Source of the DNA: Paenarthrobacter sp. JL.01a
GTDB taxonomy: Bacteria; Actinomycetota; Actinomycetes; Actinomycetales; Micrococcaceae
Direction of reading: 5' to 3'
NCBI RefSeq assembly: GCF_025452095.1
Contig: NZ_CP104877.1
Span: forward strand, 4,092,001-4,156,000
DNA length: 64,000 nucleotides
In this document: positions 24,843 through 32,825 of the stretch, one piece after another
How the letters are laid out: each line of letters opens with the position of its first letter
How positions within the stretch are numbered: the stretch's first letter is position 1
Notes under the pieces: generated by a model
Seen by the model: only the letters and a program-made list of their open reading frames with translations
Databases searched by the model: none
Told to the model about the DNA's origin: nothing
Made by a program: the position numbers and the translations under genes

Positions 24843-25961
24843 CTAGGAACCCAGCGGCGCCTTTGTATAACCTGCACAGAGATTCAGGAATCGGGTGTTG
24901 GCTTCCACCTCACCGATGCTGACGCGGACTCCCTCATTGGCGAAAGCCCGGACAGACAAAGCCTGCTCGGCGGCCAAGGCCGCAAACTCGGCGCTGTTCT
25001 CGCCCAGATTCAACCAAATGAAGTTGCCTTGAGCCTCCGGGACAAACCATCCCAGGTCCCGCAACCCGGAAGTCACACGATCCCGTTCGGTCACGAGGCT
25101 TTGTACCCTTTCCACAACCTGGTCGAAATTCTCGAGCGAGGTAACAGCGGCGCGTTCGGCGATCTGCGATACCGCAAAGGGCGTAGCCGTGACCCGGAGG
25201 TGTTGGGTGAGTGCCGGGCCGGACACGCTGTATCCCACGCGGAGGCCAGCCAGCCCATGGGCCTTCGAAAATGTCCGGAGAACTATGACATTGGGGTATT
25301 TCCGGTACAGCTTGATGCCATCCACAGCTTCAGGATCACGGACGAATTCCTGATATGCCTCATCAATAACCACCACCACGTGCGGCGGAACAGAGCGGAT
25401 AAAGCGTTCCGTTTCCTCGGCGGTGAGGATGGGCCCCGTGGGGTTGTTGGGCGTGCACAACAGGATCACCTTGGTGCGGACAGTAACTGCCGCTGCCATG
25501 GTGTCGAGATCGTGCCGTCCGTCTGCCAACAAGGGAATCTGCACACTTGCCGCGCCTGCCAGGCCTACACAGATGGGGTAAGCCTCGAACGAACGCCAGG
25601 CATAGATCACTTCATCGGCTTTGCCATCGTCATTCTGCCCTGCGAACGTGGCAAGGATCTGGTTAAGCGCCCCGAGGCTTCCGGCGCCGGTGACGACATC
25701 GTCAGCCGGGACATCCAGAAATCCTGCAAGGGCGGTCCTGAGCTTCGTTGCCAAGGGGTCTGGGTAGCGGTTGATGTCGGTCTGGTCCGCGATTGCCTGC
25801 AACACTGCAGGAATCGGGGGCAGCGGGTTTTCATTGGACGACAATTTATAGCTGGTGAGGCCTTCAATCGCTGCCGGTGGTTTACCTGCGGCGTATTTGG
25901 GAAGCCTGTCCACGACCGGTCGAGGGAGTACGCCCTCCGGTGCGTTGTCAGTAGTAGTCAT
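24843..25961 (-). CDS. Histidinol-phosphate/aromatic aminotransferase (HisC/Pat family)
   Basis: A 372-residue fold-type I aminotransferase. It opens YKLSSNENPLPP, followed by NRYPDP, LCTPNNPTGPI, the DEAYQEFV loop and the PLP lysine K233 in LRTFSKAHGLAGLRVGY. These are the HisC family marks. Location next to 2-oxoacid dehydrogenase genes rather than his genes suggests an aromatic (Pat) aminotransferase instead of histidine synthesis. The start MTTTDNAPEG is preferred to an upstream in-frame ATG at 26027, which adds a low-quality extension. Confidence 0.9.
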   Translation of the reverse strand: MTTTDNAPEGVLPRPVVDRLPKYAAGKPPAAIEGLTSYKLSSNENPLPPIPAVLQAIADQTDINRYPDPLATKLRTALAGFLDVPADDVVTGAGSLGALNQILATFAGQNDDGKADEVIYAWRSFEAYPICVGLAGAASVQIPLLADGRHDLDTMAAAVTVRTKVILLCTPNNPTGPILTAEETERFIRSVPPHVVVVIDEAYQEFVRDPEAVDGIKLYRKYPNVIVLRTFSKAHGLAGLRVGYSVSGPALTQHLRVTATPFAVSQIAERAAVTSLENFDQVVERVQSLVTERDRVTSGLRDLGWFVPEAQGNFIWLNLGENSAEFAALAAEQALSVRAFANEGVRVSIGEVEANTRFLNLCAGYTKAPLGS

Positions 25962-26051
25962 GGCTTCAAGCCTACTTGTACCCTCGCCGCCAGCGGAGAG
26001 GCCGGGGAAGCCGCCCAGCCACGGCACAGCTCCGTGTGGAACGATGGACCC

Positions 26052-26480
26052 ATGGGTTCATTCATCATCCGCGTCCTCATTAATGGGCTGGCCCTTTGGG
26101 TTGCTACCTGGCTGTTGCCGGGCATGGACATCACTACTACCGCAACGGAGTCGGCAGCGGCAAAGGCGGGGCTGACGCAGGGCGCCGATACCGCAGGCAT
26201 CATTTTGGCGTATCTGTTCATCGGCCTCATTTTCGGCGTGGTCAATGCATTCGTTCGTCCCCTGGTGAAGATTCTTTCGCTGCCAGTGACGATCCTGACC
26301 TTGGGCCTTTTCACGATCGTCATCAACGCGGCCATGTTGTACCTCACTGCCTGGCTGAGCAGCTTTACACCTGTGCACCTGACTTTGGACTCCTTCTTCT
26401 GGACGGCAATCCTGGCGTCAATCATCATCAGCATCATCTCCATGGTTGCGGGACTCATTCCGGGCGCACGCAAGCGGTAG
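26052..26480 (+). CDS. Phage holin family IV-like membrane protein
   Basis: A 142-residue protein of the pfam04020 type with four membrane segments: about 4-22, 48-70, 75-100 and 113-137. The conserved segment FGVVNAFVRPLVKILSLPVT is the family mark. Despite the name it is a chromosomal membrane protein common in bacteria, with unknown role. The start is the ATG at 26052. It is convergent with the hydrolase gene, only 3 bp apart. Confidence 0.85.
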   Translation: MGSFIIRVLINGLALWVATWLLPGMDITTTATESAAAKAGLTQGADTAGIILAYLFIGLIFGVVNAFVRPLVKILSLPVTILTLGLFTIVINAAMLYLTAWLSSFTPVHLTLDSFFWTAILASIIISIISMVAGLIPGARKR

Positions 26481-26483
26481 GAA

Positions 26484-27833
26484 TCATCGGGCACCAGCCG
26501 TCGATCGTGATTCGGGAAGGCCGGGAACCGTCGCGCTGCTCCGATGATCAGGGAGTGGATCACGGGTGAGCTTGAACCTGGTGACCTTCGCTGCGCCGCC
26601 GACTCCGACCACGCCGGCGAATGCCGCAGTGGATGCCACCAGTGAAGGATCGTTGCTGGCGGCGACAAGTTCGGCTCCCTTGGCATAGTTCTCTTGATCG
26701 TGCCCCGGCCCAAGGCCCGGGTCTTCGCCGTCCGGGGTCTTCACCTCATCTGTCAGCGTCACCGTCACCCTGTCCTTGGTGTCCGGGTTCATGTGGCCAT
26801 CTGTACCCGGGACCCAGTCCTGCACGTGTTCCAGGTGAAGGGAACTGATGCCGGGTTCCGGAGTAATGTCTCCCACCGGAGCGCCCGCCGTGAGTACGAA
26901 TTTGAGGTCGAATTCGCTGAGAAACGCTTTATTCCGGCTCAAGTTCATGGCGTGCACGCCTCCTTGGCTGTGTCCGACCGCCACCACCGGGTCACCGGTC
27001 TCGGCCCCCGCTTCGCGCAGGGCCTGCGCCACTGCGGGGACGACATCCTCTGAGCCAAAGCCGACCGCTTCGCCGATTCCCTGGATGTCGAAAGGATTGC
27101 TGGAAGGCGTGTGTGGTTGTGTGCCCGGAATCAGGACCATCCAGGAAGATGAACCATTGTTATCGAACTCAATTACCTCGATCTCGCCGTCGTTCGCATC
27201 GTAGACCTTTTCGAGGCGGCGGAGACTGCCGGCAATGGAAGGCTGCACCTGTTCGGCGGTTTCGCCGACCTTCGTCACGCTGACCGGACGGGGCTGGAAC
27301 CGTGCCAGCAACGGCAAACCCAACACCGCACCAAGTACCTGCTCCGCTTCGAAACCCGGGTTGATCACCAGGTTCAGGGCGTCCTCAGTGAGGTCACGTC
27401 CCGGGCGGAAGAGGCTACCCGGGGCCGGGAACATCATTGCTCCTGGCCCAAGAAGATGGAGCCGCGAGTTCCGGACCTCCGTCTCCGCGTACTCCCGATG
27501 GCTGGCCCGCACGCTTGCGCTGACTTCACCCAGGGCCTGACGCGACCGGCCAACATCCTTACGGCTTTCGGCTACCTCGTCGATGGCAAGACTGCCGGAG
27601 TCGAAAGAGTCGGAGAGATAAGGCAGAAGTGCGTCCTGAACGCGGAGGGCCTCTTCCTCGATACCCAGCAGCTGGCCAACCACGGCATCGAGCTGATCAG
27701 CTCCGCGCGCCAGTTCTTCCAGCTGGAAGGAGATCCCGCCAACTCCTCCCTGAATACGAAGGCTGCCGTCCGGCGGTGGCGGGGAAGGCCTGGGTGCTGC
27801 TCCGGCCCCTACGGGAGCTGCATCGGTCATCAC
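26484..27833 (-). CDS. Large protein with GHSQGG serine-hydrolase motif
   Basis: A 449-residue protein. Residues 30-120 are long helices (LEELARGADQLDAVVGQLLG) like WXG100/ESX substrate N-termini. Residues about 215-400 look like an alpha/beta hydrolase: WMVLIPGTQPH, nucleophile Ser289 in VGHSQGGVHAM, then VLTAGAPVGD and a late HLEHVQDWVPG. The protein has no signal peptide. Coupling to a WXG100-like small protein by overlapping start and stop (GTG at 27833 or ATG at 27830) points to a type VII secreted lipase or esterase. The substrate is unknown. Confidence 0.75.
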   Translation of the reverse strand: MMTDAAPVGAGAAPRPSPPPPDGSLRIQGGVGGISFQLEELARGADQLDAVVGQLLGIEEEALRVQDALLPYLSDSFDSGSLAIDEVAESRKDVGRSRQALGEVSASVRASHREYAETEVRNSRLHLLGPGAMMFPAPGSLFRPGRDLTEDALNLVINPGFEAEQVLGAVLGLPLLARFQPRPVSVTKVGETAEQVQPSIAGSLRRLEKVYDANDGEIEVIEFDNNGSSSWMVLIPGTQPHTPSSNPFDIQGIGEAVGFGSEDVVPAVAQALREAGAETGDPVVAVGHSQGGVHAMNLSRNKAFLSEFDLKFVLTAGAPVGDITPEPGISSLHLEHVQDWVPGTDGHMNPDTKDRVTVTLTDEVKTPDGEDPGLGPGHDQENYAKGAELVAASNDPSLVASTAAFAGVVGVGGAAKVTRFKLTRDPLPDHRSSATVPGLPESRSTAGAR

Positions 27834-28141
27834 TTCCCCCTCTCGCCGGAGACGGACACGTTCTGCGAATGCCGCAGGACTACAGCTGCTGCGCCGTCAA
27901 GCCTCTCCCTTGTCCGCATCAGCGCGGAGGCGTGGATGGCAACCGTGGTCCGAAAGGCGCGTCCGGCTGGGGACTGCCATTCGTCCAGCTGCAGCTTCCG
28001 CAGGGATGCGAGGACACTGTCTGCCTGGTCGACACAAACTTTGATTCGCCATGCGAGCCTCTGGACTTCGTGACTGCGGGAGGCGCACTCCGAGGGATCG
28101 AAAATTGGCGGGGTGGTGGCAGGCATCAAGCCGAAGCTCAT
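27830..28141 (-). CDS. WXG100-like small helical protein
   Basis: A 103-residue protein, mostly two helices around a turn EWQSPAGRAFR near residue 55, which resembles the Trp-x-Gly turn and following Phe of WXG100/ESAT-6 proteins though spaced W-x4-G. Helix 1 is VQRLAWRIKVCVDQADSVLA and helix 2 is hydrophobic/basic. It ends in overlap with the hydrolase gene start. A chaperone or co-secreted partner is likely by analogy with ESX and LXG systems. No secretion machinery is in the window. Confidence 0.65.
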   Translation of the reverse strand: MSFGLMPATTPPIFDPSECASRSHEVQRLAWRIKVCVDQADSVLASLRKLQLDEWQSPAGRAFRTTVAIHASALMRTRERLDGAAAVVLRHSQNVSVSGERGK

Positions 28142-28227
28142 GGCGGGTGTACTCCAGTGGTCGTTCTGCTGATCGGTATCCGAAACGCTACGGATGGGCA
28201 GGGACGGAAGGAAGGAACGAAGTTGCG

Positions 28228-28257
28228 TATGTGGATAACCTGCGGGTCATCCACATA
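28228..28257. promoter_or_regulatory. Inverted repeat with DnaA-box-like arms before purB
   Basis: TATGTGGAT (28228-28236) and ATCCACATA (28249-28257) are perfect 9-bp arms with a 12-nt spacer. The left arm contains TGTGGATAA, an exact DnaA box on the minus strand; the right contains TCATCCACA, one mismatch from the box. It lies 50 bp before the purB start and could regulate purB or the divergent WXG100-like gene. Confidence 0.45.
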
Positions 28258-28307
28258 GCGCCGTCATCGACCGCGGCCTCTGCGCCGGGCATGAAAGAAT
28301 AGGGACC

Positions 28308-29714
28308 ATGGCTGAATCCCCTCGTGTGTCCCTCGCTTCCGAACCCCTGGCCCTTGGCGCCCTTGATGGCCGTTACCGTGCCGCCGTCGCACCCCTCGTT
28401 GACTACTTGTCCGAGGCCGCGCTGAACCGCGATCGCGTTCACGTCGAAGTTGAGTGGCTCATCCACCTGACCAGCCAGTCTGTTCTTCCGGGCGCAGGAC
28501 CGCTCTCCGAGTCCCAGATTGCGCAGCTTCGGGCCATCGTCACGGAATTCGATGCTTCCTCGGTCAACGAGCTCGCCGAGATCGAAGCTGTCACAGTTCA
28601 CGACGTAAAGGCCGTCGAGTACTACATCGCCCGCCGCTTGCCGGCAATCGGTATCGAGAACCTGACCGCCATGGTCCACTTCGGCTGCACCTCCGAGGAC
28701 ATCAACAACCTCTCCTACGCAGTGGGAATCAAGGGTGCCGTGGAGGATGTCTGGTTGCCCAACGCCACTGCATTGGTGAAGCAGATCGAGGCCATGGCGG
28801 AAGAAAACCGCTCGGTGCCGATGTTGTCCCGTACGCACGGCCAGCCTGCGACCCCCACCACGCTCGGCAAAGAGCTTGCCGTCATTGCGCACCGCTTGAA
28901 CCGCCAGCTCTCACGCATTGCCAAGACCGAGTTCCTTGGCAAGATCAACGGAGCCACCGGCACATACGCCGCGCACGTCGCATCCGTGCCGGGCGCTGAT
29001 TGGGAAGCTGTTGCAAAGTCCTTCGTTGAAGGCCTGGGCCTCACGTGGAACCCGCTGACCACGCAGATCGAAAGCCACGACTGGCAGGCCGAACTGTACG
29101 CCGACATCGCGCGCTTCAACCGCATCCTGCACAACGTCTGCACGGACATCTGGAGCTACATCTCCATCGGCTACTTCCGTCAGATCCCGGTTGCCGGCGC
29201 TACGGGTTCCTCAACCATGCCGCACAAGGTAAACCCGATCCGCTTCGAGAACGCCGAAGCCAACCTGGAGATCTCCAACGGCCTTCTGGACACCCTGGCG
29301 GCAACGCTGGTTACGTCCCGCTGGCAGCGCGACCTGACCGATTCCTCCTCGCAGCGCAACATCGGTGTGGCTTTCGGCCACTCACTGCTTGCCATCTCGA
29401 ACGTCGCCAAGGGCCTCAAGGCACTGGACGTCGCCGAGGAAGTCCTGGCAGGCGACCTCGATACCAACTGGGAAGTCCTGGGCGAAGCCATCCAAATGGT
29501 CATGCGCGCCGAGGCAATTGCCGGCGTCGAAGGCATGGAAAACCCGTACGAACGCCTCAAGGACCTCACCCGTGGGCAGCGCGTGGACGGCGCCCGCATG
29601 CAGGAATTCGTCCAGAGCCTCGGGCTTTCCGCTGACGCCGAGGCACGCTTGCTTGCGCTGACCCCGGGCAAGTACACGGGCATCGCAGACAAGCTGGTGG
29701 ACCACCTGAAGTAG
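28308..29714 (+). CDS. purB: Adenylosuccinate lyase
   Basis: A 468-residue enzyme of the fumarase/aspartase superfamily. It catalyses two fumarate-releasing steps of purine synthesis, from SAICAR and from adenylosuccinate. Visible regions are GALDGRYRAAVAPL, the FGCTSEDINN region, LSRTHGQPATPTTLGKEL with the catalytic His, and the signature GSSTMPHKVNPIRFENAEAN. Length and the QRNIGVAFGHSLLA region match the E. coli-type PurB. It is monocistronic with its own terminator. Confidence 0.97.
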   Translation: MAESPRVSLASEPLALGALDGRYRAAVAPLVDYLSEAALNRDRVHVEVEWLIHLTSQSVLPGAGPLSESQIAQLRAIVTEFDASSVNELAEIEAVTVHDVKAVEYYIARRLPAIGIENLTAMVHFGCTSEDINNLSYAVGIKGAVEDVWLPNATALVKQIEAMAEENRSVPMLSRTHGQPATPTTLGKELAVIAHRLNRQLSRIAKTEFLGKINGATGTYAAHVASVPGADWEAVAKSFVEGLGLTWNPLTTQIESHDWQAELYADIARFNRILHNVCTDIWSYISIGYFRQIPVAGATGSSTMPHKVNPIRFENAEANLEISNGLLDTLAATLVTSRWQRDLTDSSSQRNIGVAFGHSLLAISNVAKGLKALDVAEEVLAGDLDTNWEVLGEAIQMVMRAEAIAGVEGMENPYERLKDLTRGQRVDGARMQEFVQSLGLSADAEARLLALTPGKYTGIADKLVDHLK

Positions 29715-30034
29715 GCGTACTTCAGCGACAAACGCTCGACGACGGCGGGCGGGGCCAGGGGCACCGTCCGCCGTCGTGGTTTAACCGGCCCTTCTGCCGG
29801 TGACCGGCCCTTCCACCTGCGCCTCGGCCCGAGGGCCCAGGCAACCCGCCGTAGGCCACCGGCGGGATTCGAGCTCCTTCCCCGGTACTGTCCTTCGCAG
29901 CCGGGCTCAGGCCCCGGGACACGGCGTGTCGGGCTGTTTCAGGGCCCAGGCGACTGATTGGCTTGAGGCAACCGGGCAGGAAAGAGGCACCCGGAAGAAG
30001 CACCCCGAAAGAACGATGTGAGGAGCGGAGCACC
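29715..30034. other. Non-coding gap after purB
   Basis: This 320-bp gap holds the purB terminator and a GC-rich stretch with no credible gene. An 11-bp direct repeat AGGGCCCAGGC occurs near 29834 and 29941. The end carries the ribosome site (GAGGAGCGG) of the phosphatase gene. Confidence 0.6.
29739..29777 (+). terminator. Terminator of purB
   Basis: ACGACGGCGGGCGG (29739-29752) pairs with CCGTCCGCCGTCGT (29764-29777) with one G-T pair, followed by a T-rich GGTTTAA. The arm resembles those of the ald and 62.5 kb terminators. Confidence 0.82.
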
Positions 30035-30691
30035 ATGAAGCTCCTGTTGATCAGGCACGGACAAACCCCAGGCAACGTCGCAGGTGAGCTGGACACGGCT
30101 TTTCCCGGTCCAGGATTGACTGAGCTCGGGGAACGCCAAGCGGCCGCCCTGCCGGAAGCGCTGGCAGATGAAACCATCGATGCCTTGTACACCTCCACGC
30201 TCCTCCGCACCCAGCGCACGGTGCTTCCGCTGGCGAAAGCCACAGGCCTGCAACCAACGATTCTGGCCGGAGTCCACGAGATTGAGGCCGGCAGCCTGGA
30301 GAAGAAGACCGATCACGAGTCGCACCTGCGCTACATGAACACTGTTTTCGCCTGGACTGACGGCGACTTGGACGTGCGAATGCCCGGAGCTTTCAACGGA
30401 CACGACTTCTTCGCCCGCTTCGATGCATCGGTAGAGGAGGTGGTGGCTGCCGGACACCGGACGGCGGTGATTGTCAGTCACGGCGCTGCCATCCGTTGCT
30501 GGGCCGGGCGCAGGGCAACTGACATCGACACCGTATTCGCCCAAACGCACCAGTTGCCCAACACCGGAATCGTGGCTTTGGAAGGCGACACCAAAAACGG
30601 CTGGAAGGTGCTGCACTGGGACCAGATCCCCGTGGGCGGGATGGCTTTGGTGGACCAAACCGCCGAGGACCCCACGGGCGAGGCACTGTAA
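30035..30691 (+). CDS. Histidine phosphatase family protein (phosphoglycerate-mutase-like)
   Basis: A 218-residue enzyme. The start MKLLLIRHGQTPGNVAG is chosen because of GAGGAGCGGAG just upstream. It has the RHG phospho-His motif at 7-9 and the second catalytic His in VIVSHGAAIRCW. Members of this branch act on small phosphates or nucleotides rather than as glycolytic mutases. It is a single-gene unit between purB and a GNAT gene. Confidence 0.92.
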   Translation: MKLLLIRHGQTPGNVAGELDTAFPGPGLTELGERQAAALPEALADETIDALYTSTLLRTQRTVLPLAKATGLQPTILAGVHEIEAGSLEKKTDHESHLRYMNTVFAWTDGDLDVRMPGAFNGHDFFARFDASVEEVVAAGHRTAVIVSHGAAIRCWAGRRATDIDTVFAQTHQLPNTGIVALEGDTKNGWKVLHWDQIPVGGMALVDQTAEDPTGEAL

Positions 30692-30875
30692 ATCGACGTT
30701 GCGAGGCCCGCTCTGCGCCCCAAACACACGGGAATCCCCGCAAAGCAGGCCCCACAACACACGGGAAGCCAGCATTTCTCCGGACGCTTACGCGAAGGAA
30801 ACACCACGGTAACCCCGCCTGCCTAGGGTTAAGACGCATAGACACCTCCCCGAAACCCGGCGAATCGAGGCACAA

Positions 30876-31379
30876 ATGCAGACCAACCCCCGGCTCAATA
30901 TCCGGCAGGTCACCTGGGCCAACCCCGTGGGCGCCGACCTCCGGGCCGCGCAGCAGGCAGAACTGGATACGCGCTTCGGAAGCACTGACCATGAGCCCGG
31001 GCCTCCGCCGTCGGAAGCTGACACCGCAGTCTTTGTGGTGGCGTACGAAAAATGCTCGGGCCAGCCTCTCGGCTGTGGCGGTTTGAGGATGCTTGACGAA
31101 AAGACGGCAGAGATCAAGCGCTTGTACGTGGTCCCGTATGCCCGTGGATCGGGAGTCGCGAGCTCCATCCTGGCGGCGCTTGAAGCGCAGGCCCACTCAC
31201 ACGGGTTCAGCGTGATCGCAGCCGAGGCGGGATCGGCCCAGTCGGACGGACGCAGCTTCTATGAGAGCGCGGGATTTGCCGCGGTGCCCAACTTTGGTCC
31301 TTACGTTGGCGTCGAGGAATCGTATTGCTACTCGAAGCGGCTCGATTCACACAGCGCAGCGCACACCGCCATGGCCTAG
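30876..31379 (+). CDS. GNAT family N-acetyltransferase
   Basis: A 167-residue acetyltransferase. The acetyl-CoA site is IKRLYVVPYARGSGVASSIL, which fits the Q/R-x-x-G-x-G/A loop. It ends with the FYESAGFAAVPNFGPY motif B. The substrate is unknown. It is followed by an inverted repeat terminator that also precedes the thioesterase promoter. Confidence 0.9.
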   Translation: MQTNPRLNIRQVTWANPVGADLRAAQQAELDTRFGSTDHEPGPPPSEADTAVFVVAYEKCSGQPLGCGGLRMLDEKTAEIKRLYVVPYARGSGVASSILAALEAQAHSHGFSVIAAEAGSAQSDGRSFYESAGFAAVPNFGPYVGVEESYCYSKRLDSHSAAHTAMA

Positions 31380-31390
31380 AAGGGGGATCT

Positions 31391-31422
31391 CCGGCGCAAC
31401 ATCCAGCAGGGAGTTGCGCCGG
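31391..31422 (+). terminator. Terminator between GNAT and thioesterase genes
   Basis: CCGGCGCAAC (31391-31400) and GTTGCGCCGG (31413-31422) form a perfect 10-bp stem 11 bp after the GNAT stop. It also abuts the promoter of the next gene. Confidence 0.7.
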
Positions 31423-31427
31423 TTCGA

Positions 31428-31433
31428 TAATCT
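31428..31433 (+). promoter_or_regulatory. Leaderless -10 element of the thioesterase gene
   Basis: TAATCT ends 6 nt before the ATG at 31440 and no ribosome site is present. Confidence 0.62.
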
Positions 31434-31439
31434 CGGATT

Positions 31440-31874
31440 ATGGAAAAAGCAGACATCACCTTCCGCACCCGCAAATGGGTGCGGCCCGAGGACCTCAACG
31501 CCAATGGCACACTCTTCGGCGGCAGCCTGCTGAAGTGGATCGATGAAGAAGCAGCGATCTACGCCATCCTCCAATTGGGCAACGGCCGCGCGGTCACCAA
31601 GTACATCTCCGAAATCAACTTTGTCAGCTCGGCCGTCCAGGGTGACCTCATTGAGATGGGGTTGACTGCCAAGCGATTCGGCCGGACCTCCCTGACCATG
31701 CGCGCCGAGGTCCGGAACATGATCACGCGGCAGGCCATCCTGACCATCGACGAGATCGTGTTCGTCAACCTTGGCTCCGACGGGCGACCACAGCCCCACG
31801 GCTACACCGAAATCACGTACGACCGCGACCGGATCCCCACGCATCACCTCACCGAAACGCTGGACGAAGACTGA
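31440..31874 (+). CDS. Acyl-CoA thioesterase (YciA/BACH-type hotdog)
   Basis: A 144-residue hotdog-fold enzyme. The catalytic helix region is NANGTLFGGSLLKWIDEEAA, the YciA/BACH-family mark, followed by KYISEINFVSSAVQGDLIEM. It hydrolyses acyl-CoAs to acid and CoA. It is transcribed alone from a leaderless promoter and ends in a stem-loop before a convergent SDR gene. Confidence 0.93.
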   Translation: MEKADITFRTRKWVRPEDLNANGTLFGGSLLKWIDEEAAIYAILQLGNGRAVTKYISEINFVSSAVQGDLIEMGLTAKRFGRTSLTMRAEVRNMITRQAILTIDEIVFVNLGSDGRPQPHGYTEITYDRDRIPTHHLTETLDED

Positions 31875-31920
31875 ACCAGCCGCCGTCGTAATCCCGGCGA
31901 ATACACACCTTAAACGGGTG

Positions 31921-31948
31921 CTGGCGGCCGCGAATACGCGGCCGCCAG
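31921..31948. terminator. Bidirectional hairpin between convergent genes
   Basis: CTGGCGGCCGCG and its exact complement (31921-31932, 31937-31948) with an AATA loop between the thioesterase and the SDR gene, followed by TTGTATTT on the plus strand. Confidence 0.85.
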
Positions 31949-32010
31949 CTTGTATTTCCGGCGACGGGAGTGAGTGCCGCCGGAACCTAAGGGCACTGGA
32001 CCAGAAGAGG

Positions 32011-32760
32011 TCAGCGCCGGTCGAACACCAGGCCGCCGGGGACCTGGAACGTCGGCATGAGTTCGAGCATTCCAACGTTGACGTGCCGCGGGGTCTCGAT
32101 CGCGTAGTCCAGGGCGTTGACGATGTCGTCCGTGGTAAGCGATTCGTAGCCTTCGTAGTAGGTCTTCCAGGCTTCTTCCATAGCCTCCGGCGTGCCGCCG
32201 AGGTTGCGCCCGAAGATCTCCGTCTCCACGCGGCCCGGGCAGATCTCCGTGACGCGGATCCGCTTGCCGACGGTGTCGTTGCGGAGCTGGCGCGAAATCT
32301 GGTGCACAGCCGCTTTGGTGGCGTGGTAGACGGTGTGACCGTAGAAGTTGTACACGCCGGCAATCGAGCTGATGTTGATCACGTGGCCAAGGTCGCGCTC
32401 CACCATGCCGGGGAGGACCAGGCGGGTCAGCTGCAGCAGTCCCCGGAGGTTCACGTCCACCAGCTCGTCAATGTCGGCTTCCGAGGAATCCAGGATGTTT
32501 CCCGGGCGGGAGACACCGGCACAGTTCACCAGGACATCAACCTTGAGTTCACTCACGACGGCGGCCAGCGCGGCCGTGTCGGTCAGGTCCACCACGTGCG
32601 GGACTGCTCCGGTACGGTCGGCCAGTTCAGCGAGGCGTTCGGCGTTGCGTGCCACGGCGTGGACGGTGAGTCCACGCTTTGCCAGTCGCTCCGCGATGGC
32701 TGCACCCATGCCGGTGGAAGCTCCGGTGACGAGGGCGGTGGTGTAGTCGGAAAAAGACAT
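32011..32760 (-). CDS. Short-chain dehydrogenase/reductase
   Basis: A 249-residue classical SDR. The coenzyme motif is TGASTGMGAAIAE, then NCAGVS, with the catalytic Ser in INISSIAGVYN and YHATKAA as the Tyr-x-x-x-Lys site. The family resembles serine/3-hydroxy acid dehydrogenases (YdfG-like). The ATG at 32760 follows GGAGG; the long frame upstream is not used. It is the last gene of the oxoprolinase operon and may act on a related hydroxy acid. Confidence 0.92.
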   Translation of the reverse strand: MSFSDYTTALVTGASTGMGAAIAERLAKRGLTVHAVARNAERLAELADRTGAVPHVVDLTDTAALAAVVSELKVDVLVNCAGVSRPGNILDSSEADIDELVDVNLRGLLQLTRLVLPGMVERDLGHVINISSIAGVYNFYGHTVYHATKAAVHQISRQLRNDTVGKRIRVTEICPGRVETEIFGRNLGGTPEAMEEAWKTYYEGYESLTTDDIVNALDYAIETPRHVNVGMLELMPTFQVPGGLVFDRR

Positions 32761-32825
32761 TGGTCCTCCAAAGTGGGGAGTAGGGCGGGCGCACTCCGTG
32801 AAGTGCACCCGCCGTTGCTTGCTGC

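Noticed and set aside
30700-30780. Direct repeats ACACACGGGAA in the gap before the GNAT gene
   Set aside because: Only two short imperfect copies with no structure; not distinguishable from chance.
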